Shown here: positions 1 through 5,058 of the stretch, piece by piece
Layout of the letters: the number at the start of each line of letters is the position of its first letter
How positions within the stretch are numbered: the first letter of the stretch is position 1
DNA from: Thermodesulfobacteriota bacterium
GTDB taxonomy: Bacteria; Desulfobacterota; Desulfocorpusculales; Desulfocorpusculum
Assembly (NCBI GenBank): GCA_028275295.1
Contig: JAPWUY010000190.1
Span: 1-5,058 of the forward strand
Length of the DNA stretch: 5,058 nucleotides
Reading direction: 5' to 3'
Notes under the pieces: model-generated
Database searches by the model: none
Seen by the model: the letters and a program-made list of their open reading frames with translations, nothing else
What the model was told of the DNA's origin: nothing
Translations under genes and position numbers: made by a program

Positions 1-1
1 C

Positions 2-655
2 GTGAGGGCAGCTAGATCCCACACAGGTTCCATGGCTGGGTCGTCGGATGTGTGGAGAGGCCTTCTCAGACAGGTGGGGGCCATAGAGGTGGATGATCTG
101 GAAGATCTGGTGGGGACGACCCAGTGCATCCTGTGGTCCAGGAGGCCGAGGGGAAGGAGGATTGCCTTGGTGTGCGTGAGCGGCGGGCTCAGCGTCAACT
201 ACACAGACAAGGCCGTCAAGGCCGGGTTCGAGGTCCCGAGGCTCAGTGGATCCCTGATCAAGAAGCTGAGAGGCGTTCTGGACCTTCCGGGGACAAGCAT
301 GGAGAACCCTCTGGATCTGGCTGCGGGGTTTTTCAGATATCCCCTCTTTCCCGAAATCTTCAAGCTCCTGGACTCCTCTGGGGAGATAGACCTGGTGCTC
401 CTGATCTTGGCCCTGGAATATTTTCACATCCCTGAACACAGGCTTCCGGGCATAACCATGGCAACGGTGCGAACCTGCGTGGGCGCCCTCAAGGGGCTTG
501 TAACCCCCTCCATCGTGGTCATGCCCCACGGTCTTGGAGGCCCAGGGAGAACCGAGATCGAGAGAATGTTTCTCGAGGCCGAGATTCCAGTTTTCCAGAC
601 TGTAGAGAGGGCCTTGAGGGCTATGAGCCTCTGGTGCGGCTCAAGGATTCTATGA
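2..655 (+). CDS. Acyl-CoA ligase (ADP-forming type), C-terminal part of alpha/CoA-ligase region; 5'-truncated by window edge
   Basis: This is the last 217 codons of a gene entering from the left edge; the first visible codon, GTG, is internal rather than a start. The visible protein opens with RSHTGSMAGS, matching the SHTG(S/A)LAG motif of NDP-forming acyl-CoA synthetases. Its histidine (visible residue 7) corresponds to the phosphohistidine that relays phosphate between acyl-phosphate and ADP. A flavodoxin-like CoA-ligase domain follows: a glycine turn VSGGLSV near residues 59-65, then AGFEVPRLS, then ENPLDLAAG near 102-110. By family knowledge the enzyme interconverts acyl-CoA plus ADP and Pi with acid, ATP and CoA in the cytoplasm. 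The protein stops right after the ligase domain, with no ATP-grasp domain behind it. It is therefore either a separate alpha subunit or a fusion with ATP-grasp placed upstream. Substrate cannot be told. Its 3' end overlaps the convergent PilZ gene. Confidence 0.88.
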   Translation: MRAARSHTGSMAGSSDVWRGLLRQVGAIEVDDLEDLVGTTQCILWSRRPRGRRIALVCVSGGLSVNYTDKAVKAGFEVPRLSGSLIKKLRGVLDLPGTSMENPLDLAAGFFRYPLFPEIFKLLDSSGEIDLVLLILALEYFHIPEHRLPGITMATVRTCVGALKGLVTPSIVVMPHGLGGPGRTEIERMFLEAEIPVFQTVERALRAMSLWCGSRIL

Positions 656-1037
656 AGCTTCTGAGCCTCTGGCCTTGCTGCTCGTTTATCTGGAGGAAGT
701 GGATACCGATGAGGTATGCCTTCTTGCCCTTGACGCGCACTCGTCTACCTTGCACCGCATAACCCAAGGCAACGAGGGGATCGTTTTGCCTGGGAAGGTA
801 GATCTGCATCATGATCTGATTCCTCACAGTGGGTATGGCATTGTAGAAAAAGTGGATTCCATCCAGTTTGAGGACCGGGCTTATGATGGAGACCCCTCCT
901 AGACTGATGTCCCAAAGGGTGGTCCTGTAAAACTTGGATACCTTTCTTCTGTCCTCGCCGCTTATGAGGGCGAAGCGCATGGGAAGAGGCAGGCGAAACC
1001 TCAGATGTTTTCTAGTATCGAGGGGCGATATATTCAT
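621..1037 (-). CDS. PilZ-domain protein (putative c-di-GMP receptor)
   Basis: This is a small cytoplasmic protein of 138 residues that is essentially one PilZ domain. Both c-di-GMP-binding signatures are present: RxxxR as R9-K-H-L-R13 near the N-terminus, and (D/N)xSxxG as D43-I-S-L-G-G48. Both are intact, so ligand binding is plausible. No catalytic, membrane or signal segment is visible, which suggests it acts by binding a partner after sensing c-di-GMP. I chose the ATG at 1035-1037. It lies 4 bp after the methyltransferase stop, which fits translational coupling, and leaves the short leader usual before RxxxR. An upstream in-frame TTG at 1065-1067 would add ten residues, overlap the methyltransferase, and has no visible ribosome site. 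The ribosome site ahead of the ATG is itself poor: GAAGG sits only one base away. It is last in the minus-strand operon and its 3' end overlaps the acyl-CoA ligase gene by 35 bp. The partner or output is unknown. Confidence 0.88.
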   Translation of the reverse strand: MNISPLDTRKHLRFRLPLPMRFALISGEDRRKVSKFYRTTLWDISLGGVSIISPVLKLDGIHFFYNAIPTVRNQIMMQIYLPRQNDPLVALGYAVQGRRVRVKGKKAYLIGIHFLQINEQQGQRLRSFIESLSRTRGS

Positions 1038-1041
1038 GCCT

Positions 1042-2046
1042 TCAGCCAGCTGCCTTCTCGGCCTCAATGAGGCAGTCCATGCTCTCTCCCCTCCTTATCC
1101 AGGCGACCTTTGCGAAGCCAGAGGCCAGGAGATCTTCCTCCAACTCTTGGAAGGTGTAGGTGTTGCCCCCTTTTGTGGAAACGAGCATGTTCACTGCAAA
1201 TATGGCCCCAGCAACGGGCTTTGTGCGCGAAGGGTCCATCACGTGGTCCCGTATGAGGATCCTCCCCCCTGGGACAAGGGCATCCCGTGCCTTGGCGAAA
1301 AGGGCCCTGTTCTGAGATCTGGAATTCTGGTGAACTATGGCCGAGAGAAAGACCAGGTCATGGCCTGGTGGAAGAGGGTCTCTCTCGAAGTCCCCACCTA
1401 CAAGTTCAACCCTGTGAAGGAGCCCCTCTCGCTCCAACCTCTCCCTCGCCATGGGGATGACCTTGGGAAGGTCGAAGATGGTCGCCCTGAGATCCTCCTT
1501 TGCCCTCAGGAAGGCCACTGTGTAAGTGCCCGAGGCCCCTCCCACATCGAGCATCCTCCTAACCCCCTCTAGATTCACCGAGGAGACTATCTCCGGCGCC
1601 AGATTTCTCGCGAGGACGTGCATGGCTCCTATGAAGGCTCGCCTCTCCTCATCCGACCTTTCCTCCCAGGGGCTAGCCCCCTCGGGGGTCCCCTCCACGA
1701 GGACCCTGGAGAGGCTCCCCCACCTCCTCCAGAGGCTCCCCATGTGGAGGATGAGGGGGATGATGGATTTCTCGGATTCCGAGGAAAGGTAGGGATAGAG
1801 GTAAGAGGGGGTCCTGTAAAGAGATCCCTCCTTGTCCAGAAGACCGAGGGCTGCCAAAGCATCCATGAAGATGGTCGCTGCCCTCTCATCCAGCCCCAAT
1901 TCCTGGGACAGCTCCTTCGATGATTTGGCCTCCCGGCCCAATCGGGTGAAGATGTCAAGCTCAGCTCCAGTGAGGAGTATCCTGCTTTTCTGGAAAGCCC
2001 TAGCTACCTCCGCTAGGCTATCCGGGGTCCATGGGCGCATCTCCAT
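1042..2046 (-). CDS. SAM-dependent O-methyltransferase-like protein (Methyltransf_2 / hydroxyneurosporene-type fold)
   Basis: This is a 334-residue cytoplasmic enzyme with the two-part layout of plant/bacterial small-molecule O-methyltransferases. Residues about 15-82 form a winged-helix dimerisation region (ILLTGAELDIFTRL, then SSKELSQELGLDERAATIFMDAL and LYRTP). The Rossmann SAM-binding domain follows. Motif I is LDVGGASGTY at 166-175, the acidic ribose-binding residue is D192 in FDLP, then GGDF at 217-220 and the post-motif LVPGG at 258-262. The usual catalytic stretch LHDWSDE reads IVHQNSRSQ (237-245). The histidine (H239) is kept but the following Asp-Trp-Ser-Asp is not, so substrate and mechanism may differ from classical members. 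The ATG at 2044-2046 has a strong ribosome site 4 bp upstream; a second ATG two codons in (2038-2040) is 10 bp from it and equally possible. The gene sits 39 bp after the protease gene and 4 bp before the PilZ gene. Automated labels such as acetylserotonin methyltransferase would be over-specific. Confidence 0.88.
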   Translation of the reverse strand: MEMRPWTPDSLAEVARAFQKSRILLTGAELDIFTRLGREAKSSKELSQELGLDERAATIFMDALAALGLLDKEGSLYRTPSYLYPYLSSESEKSIIPLILHMGSLWRRWGSLSRVLVEGTPEGASPWEERSDEERRAFIGAMHVLARNLAPEIVSSVNLEGVRRMLDVGGASGTYTVAFLRAKEDLRATIFDLPKVIPMARERLEREGLLHRVELVGGDFERDPLPPGHDLVFLSAIVHQNSRSQNRALFAKARDALVPGGRILIRDHVMDPSRTKPVAGAIFAVNMLVSTKGGNTYTFQELEEDLLASGFAKVAWIRRGESMDCLIEAEKAAG

Positions 2047-2050
2047 GTGG

Positions 2051-2057
2051 CCTCCTT
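2051..2057 (-). promoter_or_regulatory. Strong Shine-Dalgarno site for the methyltransferase gene
   Basis: The minus strand reads AAGGAGG here, a near-perfect anti-16S match. It is 4 bp from the ATG at 2044-2046 and 10 bp from the in-frame ATG at 2038-2040, so it does not decide between them. It lies inside the 39-bp gap after the protease stop, indicating independent, efficient initiation for the methyltransferase. The protease and PilZ genes have much weaker sites. Confidence 0.75.
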
Positions 2058-2085
2058 CTCACCAGGAGATTCTTGGCTCGAGGGG

Positions 2086-3960
2086 TCAAGGGATTCCATT
2101 CCCATCCGGATTCGAGCTCCCTTGAAGTGCTCTCTCATATCTTTCCAGTTGTCTCAAATAGTGCTCCTTCGAGCCCCTTGTCAGCTCAGCCGCTCTCCTC
2201 TCCAACTCTATTGCCTCCTTTATCCGCCCGTTTACGAACAAGGCCTCTGCCAGGGTGTCCAAGATGTGGGGTTCATCGGGCCTCAACTGGGCTGCCTTCA
2301 AGGCGAGCTCCAGGGCCTCTTCCGGTCTTCTGAATTTTTGATCATTGGCTGTGGAATAGAGCCAGGATAGATTGTTCAAAGCCTCCGGGTTTTGGGGATC
2401 CAGTTCTATGGATCTTCTGAGGGCCTTTTCCGCCTCTTGAAGATCTCCCTTTTCGAGGGCCATGGTTCCCATCAAATACCACGCATCGGAGTTCCCCGCT
2501 TCTTTCTCCAGGACTGAGAAGATGACCTTCTCCCTCAAAGCAAGGAAGAGCTTCCCCTCCCATTGAAAGTTCCTCCAACCCACAAGACAAAAAAGGAGAC
2601 CAGCCAGGAGCACCAGGTACCCTCCCACCAGAAACCTGACCTTCTTGTGGTGTCTAGTTGCCTCCTTTGGATCCCTCTGGCACTTGAGGAGAAAGGAGAT
2701 CCTCTCCTCAATGCTATAGTGATGCCAACTGGGCATGGAGCGCACAAGGGGATGAAAGCCCCCGATCTTGTCCAATGACCTGATGAGGGGGAAGGCCTCC
2801 CCCTGAATTTCCAGAGCGTTGAGATCGGCCTGTCTCTCGAAGTTTCTCGAAAAGAGACCGAAACCCAACCTCAGGTACACCAGGGCAATGAGCACAATCC
2901 CTATCATGGAGAAGATCTTGAGATGGGAGACCACTGCCTCGAATGTCCCAGGAGGCCTCTCGGAGAAAACCTCCGATCCCCCAACTAGCCAAATTCCCGT
3001 CATCACACCAAGGGGCATCACCTTGAGGAAGAGATCCAGGAGAATCGTCAAGCCCATCATGAAGGCCACATAGAAGACCATGTGCCTGTGCTTTATATGC
3101 CCGATCTCGTGCGCCATCACTGCCTCGAGCTCCAGATCGTCCAGGGTCTCGAGAAGCGATGGCGTGACGAGCACGTATCTGGAGCCGGGGAGAACCCCCA
3201 GAACCCCAGCTGTAGACATGGAGTCCTGAAGCACTGTCCAGAGCCTTATGTCCTTGTATTTGAACTTGTGGTCCCCGAAGAACTTCTCGAGCCTCTCCCT
3301 CTTCGGCCCCTGGGGCAAGGAGGGGCACCTCCAGAGCCTGAGCAAGACCCCTGGAAATGCCCACAACATGGCCATGAGAAGGACGAGAAGCGCTCCCAGG
3401 GACCAAAGTGGATTCTCATCCAGCTTCCTCTGAAGCCCAGGGGAGATGACCGAAAGGATGTCCATGGAGAGCATTATGAAGAGCCATGGGAAGAGAACAG
3501 GCAAGAAAAACCCTGCCTGAAGCACTATATGACTGAGAAGTCCTTTGCCCGAAAGGTGCCTTCCAGGATATGTCGCAATCCAAACCCCTAAGGCTGCCAC
3601 GAGGAAAGGCGCGATGCCCAAAAGGCTCACTAGCGCCTGCCCACCCTTTCCCGCCACCTGCAGCGACCACTCCCTCCATCCCGTGAAATACACCAAGGCG
3701 CCGTAGAGGACCGTTGCCCCTATGACGAATTTCTGGCTGACCGAGGAATGGAGGATCTTGAAAATCTCCCTGTCCAACACCCCTTTCTTTCTGAGGTGGG
3801 AGAGGGAAAACAAAAGGCGACATATAAAAAAGTAGATCCCCAGGGAGACCAAGATAATCCCCAGCCTTCCCACGGAATCCAAGGACTTGCTCAGCCCAGA
3901 TGAGGGAAGAAGCTCGAAGAGGAGAATTGCAGCCAAAGTGACAAGGACATTTCCGTACAT
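2086..3960 (-). CDS. Polytopic membrane M48 (HtpX/Ste24-like) zinc metalloprotease with C-terminal TPR repeats
   Basis: This is a 624-residue inner-membrane protein in three parts. Residues about 1-210 hold several hydrophobic segments (roughly 2-18, 32-51, 78-94, 108-130, 145-170, 184-208). The M48 peptidase domain follows: zinc motif HEIGH at 284-288, in the family context EAVMAHEIGHIKHRH, with the third zinc ligand E375 in SRNFERQADLNAL. Further hydrophobic stretches lie at about 296-327 and 348-368. A last one at 441-461 leads into about three TPRs (491-524, 525-562 with a short insertion, 564-597), typified by EAEKALRRSIELDPQNPEAL. By family analogy it cuts membrane or misfolded proteins, and the TPRs should bind partners or substrates. 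All catalytic residues are present. It is much longer than HtpX (around 290 residues) because of the N-terminal membrane block and the TPRs. The ATG at 3958-3960 is the first start after an in-frame TGA 11 codons upstream; its ribosome site is weak. It heads the tight protease-methyltransferase-PilZ cluster. Substrate is unknown. Confidence 0.93.
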   Translation of the reverse strand: MYGNVLVTLAAILLFELLPSSGLSKSLDSVGRLGIILVSLGIYFFICRLLFSLSHLRKKGVLDREIFKILHSSVSQKFVIGATVLYGALVYFTGWREWSLQVAGKGGQALVSLLGIAPFLVAALGVWIATYPGRHLSGKGLLSHIVLQAGFFLPVLFPWLFIMLSMDILSVISPGLQRKLDENPLWSLGALLVLLMAMLWAFPGVLLRLWRCPSLPQGPKRERLEKFFGDHKFKYKDIRLWTVLQDSMSTAGVLGVLPGSRYVLVTPSLLETLDDLELEAVMAHEIGHIKHRHMVFYVAFMMGLTILLDLFLKVMPLGVMTGIWLVGGSEVFSERPPGTFEAVVSHLKIFSMIGIVLIALVYLRLGFGLFSRNFERQADLNALEIQGEAFPLIRSLDKIGGFHPLVRSMPSWHHYSIEERISFLLKCQRDPKEATRHHKKVRFLVGGYLVLLAGLLFCLVGWRNFQWEGKLFLALREKVIFSVLEKEAGNSDAWYLMGTMALEKGDLQEAEKALRRSIELDPQNPEALNNLSWLYSTANDQKFRRPEEALELALKAAQLRPDEPHILDTLAEALFVNGRIKEAIELERRAAELTRGSKEHYLRQLERYERALQGSSNPDGNGIP

Positions 3961-4026
3961 GCCAGCTGATCTTTCCCGAGTGCAGCGATCTCAGAGTCCT
4001 CTTATGCCTCTTTCCCCCATTTCCTC

Positions 4027-4046
4027 GAGATGGAGGCTTCCATTTC
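4027..4046. repeat. Imperfect 20-bp palindrome upstream of the protease gene
   Basis: The arms GAGATGGA and TCCATTTC flank a GGCT centre, giving eight pairs with one G-T wobble when read as plus-strand RNA and one mismatch on the minus strand. Its near edge is 67 bp from the protease ATG. It could be an operator dyad or chance structure in a low-complexity purine tract. There is no poly-U, so it is not a typical terminator. Confidence 0.3.
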
Positions 4047-4075
4047 CAAAATCTTCTCCCTTTTCCCCTCTGCCC

Positions 4076-4095
4076 GTGGGGGAAATTCCCCTCAC
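4076..4095. repeat. Imperfect 20-bp palindrome after the membrane-anchored gene
   Basis: The outer arms GTGGGGG and CCCCTCAC flank an A/T core (AAATT). The inner 13 bases, GGGG-AAATT-CCCC, form a perfect dyad around a single central base. It starts 28 bp beyond the stop codon of the upstream minus-strand gene, and its centre is 49 bp from that of the neighbouring palindrome. No T-run follows on either strand, so it is weak as a terminator; an operator-like role is possible but unproven. Confidence 0.3.
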
Positions 4096-4123
4096 CCCTA
4101 GGCCTCCCAAGATCCCCGAAGGA

Positions 4124-5058
4124 CTAAGGGCCTCTTCTTTGGAGCCCTTCCCTCTCCTTTCGGCCAAGCCCCTTCCATCTCTCCCCCATCTCTTCCAGGA
4201 TTTGCAAATACCTGTCCCGAAATACCAGATCCTGTCTGCTCAACAGGGATCTGCAGAAACTTATGTGGGGGCTCAGGTCCAGGCCGTGGGGATTGCTCCC
4301 TTCCTTGGCCGCGCTGTCCAAGGCGACCAGGGCATAGAATGTGGCAAGGGAAGCTATTTTTGGAGAACGCCTCCTCAGATAGCCCTGACCGCCCATGGTG
4401 TTGAGAAGGAAAGCGGCATAGTCCAGGAAGGTTCCTCGGGAGATTGCCGGAGCCTGGGGGTTGCATTTATCCTGAGCCGCAACCCACCTGTAGAGCGCCA
4501 TGGCCATGGGCTCGGAGAGGGCCTCCTCGTTGGCCATTATCTCGTTGATCAGGGAGACCCTCCTGGGTCCCAGTACCCTGTAGAAGTGGAACACATTGGC
4601 CAGAACCGCATCCGGTCTTCTCATCTCAGCCGATGCAACTGGGACAACCGAGGAGAGATCCCTCAGGGCCATCTTCAAAAGCTCGAAGGATCCCCCTTGA
4701 GGAAGCTGGCCTGCCAAATATGGTCTTCTGTCGAGCTCCGAACAAATGGCCTTCAGGTCCTCTTCCACTTCAACGCAATCCTTAGGGGCCAGGAGATCAT
4801 CTGGCCACTTGGGGTAAGAGCCGGTCAGTTCAGCCCACTTTCTCACTTGTTCCGGTGCTATCTCTTGGGGCAACGGTTGAGGCTGGGCCGGAATAGGATG
4901 TCTCAGGGAGGCTATCTTCTCCCTGCAGTTCGCATCCATCTCTTCGGCCAAGGGCTGACAGAGCCTTCTCGATATCTCGTCCCATTGCCAGATGATGAGG
5001 GCGAGGGCTATGAGGACAAGCACCATCAAGATCCAGAAAGCCCTCCACCCACTGGATC
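4124..5058 (-). CDS. Unrecognised membrane-anchored protein with six cysteines; N-terminus open at window edge
   Basis: I do not recognise this protein. The frame stays open to the right edge, giving 310 visible residues before the TAG at 4124-4126. A start at the ATG at 5024-5026 or the TTG just before it is possible, but neither has a clear ribosome site and coding-like sequence (GWRAFWIL) continues upstream, so the true start is probably outside. The visible N-terminus has one hydrophobic segment (about residues 6-24, FWILMVLVLIALALIIW) after an arginine, like a signal anchor. Then comes a charged helix, a proline-rich linker (53-66, HPIPAQPQPLPQEI), and a mainly helical domain of about 240 residues ending in a Lys/Arg/Glu-rich tail. 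Six cysteines follow the anchor (33, 44, 94, 105, 198, 268), compatible with disulfides if the domain is periplasmic. No catalytic motif is visible. It lies 163 bp upstream of the protease gene on the same strand. Confidence 0.8.
   Translation of the reverse strand, partial: SSGWRAFWILMVLVLIALALIIWQWDEISRRLCQPLAEEMDANCREKIASLRHPIPAQPQPLPQEIAPEQVRKWAELTGSYPKWPDDLLAPKDCVEVEEDLKAICSELDRRPYLAGQLPQGGSFELLKMALRDLSSVVPVASAEMRRPDAVLANVFHFYRVLGPRRVSLINEIMANEEALSEPMAMALYRWVAAQDKCNPQAPAISRGTFLDYAAFLLNTMGGQGYLRRRSPKIASLATFYALVALDSAAKEGSNPHGLDLSPHISFCRSLLSRQDLVFRDRYLQILEEMGERWKGLGRKEREGLQRRGP

Larger units (their letters stand above)
3961..4123 (-). other. Intergenic region between the membrane-anchored protein and the M48 protease gene
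   Basis: This 163-bp gap is the only sizeable non-coding stretch in the window. Read on the minus strand it is strongly purine-biased (runs such as GAGGGGAAAAGGGAGAAG) and holds two imperfect 20-bp palindromes. I saw no convincing -35/-10 pair, no sigma-54 element and no hairpin followed by a U-run. A promoter for the protease operon here is plausible from the gap length alone, but the sequence does not prove it. Read-through from the upstream gene is equally compatible. Confidence 0.5.

Noticed and set aside
154..160. AAGGAGG that could be a ribosome site inside the ligase gene
   Set aside because: It is explained by tandem AGG arginine codons and no start codon lies at a suitable distance before a credible gene.
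1038..1067. Ten-residue N-terminal extension of the PilZ protein from a TTG start
   Set aside because: It has no ribosome site and overlaps the methyltransferase coding end; the ATG at 1035-1037 fits the family start and operon spacing better.
934..1572. Plus-strand open frame of 212 codons
   Set aside because: It lies antisense to the methyltransferase and PilZ genes, which have clear family motifs; its translation is Pro/Gly/Cys-rich with no recognisable domain.
2714..3406. Minus-strand open frame of 230 codons within the protease gene
   Set aside because: It is an out-of-frame shadow on the same strand; the other frame encodes an intact HEIGH peptidase with TPRs.
3082..3591. Plus-strand open frame of 169 codons
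   Set aside because: It is antisense to the M48 protease gene across the zinc-motif region and shows no domain of its own.
3961..4123. Sigma-70 or sigma-54 promoter for the protease operon
   Set aside because: A CATAAG element on the minus strand has no matching -35 at proper spacing, and no TGGC-N-TGC sigma-54 pair is present; nothing specific can be supported.
4076..4130. Possible rho-independent terminator after the membrane-anchored gene
   Set aside because: The palindrome at 4076-4095 and a tiny UUCG hairpin near 4114-4122 lack a following U-run and the latter has only two to three pairs.
4098..4466. Minus-strand open frame of 122 codons overlapping the membrane-anchored protein
   Set aside because: Out-of-frame shadow with Pro/Gly/Arg-rich composition. 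The longer frame has a membrane anchor and a plausible helical domain.

Overview
This window looks like chromosomal DNA from a bacterium, most plausibly a Desulfobacterota/Deltaproteobacteria-type Gram-negative. That is an inference from gene content: a PilZ (c-di-GMP receptor) protein, an ADP-forming acyl-CoA ligase of the kind common in anaerobes, and a membrane M48 protease carrying TPRs. Arginine is written very often as AGG/AGA in a moderately GC-rich sequence, a usage often seen in thermophiles, so a thermophilic or moderately thermophilic anaerobe is possible. None of this fixes the taxon.

Layout. The left edge (1-655, + strand) holds the 3' end of an acyl-CoA ligase gene whose start lies outside the window. 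Everything else reads on the minus strand, from right to left. First is a 5'-truncated gene (4124-5058) for an unrecognised membrane-anchored protein. A 163-bp gap (3961-4123) with two imperfect palindromes follows. Then come a large membrane M48 metalloprotease with C-terminal TPRs (2086-3960), a SAM-dependent O-methyltransferase-like protein (1042-2046, 39 bp downstream) and a PilZ-domain protein (621-1037, 4 bp downstream). The PilZ gene and the ligase gene converge and overlap by 35 bp at their 3' ends.

Function. The tight spacing of protease, methyltransferase and PilZ genes suggests one transcript with translational coupling at the last junction. The upstream membrane-anchored gene could belong to the same transcript or to a separate one. 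A membrane-proteolysis gene co-transcribed with a c-di-GMP effector hints at an envelope or surface-related role, but the sequence does not show what the methyltransferase modifies or what the protease cuts. The ligase converges on this operon and is probably metabolically independent (acyl-CoA/acyl-phosphate/ADP chemistry).

No RNA genes, insertion sequences, CRISPR arrays, integrase or attachment sites were seen. I found no clear evidence of a wholly new system. The items most worth checking are the unrecognised six-cysteine membrane-anchored protein, the protease-methyltransferase-PilZ linkage, the altered catalytic motif of the methyltransferase, and the palindromes ahead of the protease gene.
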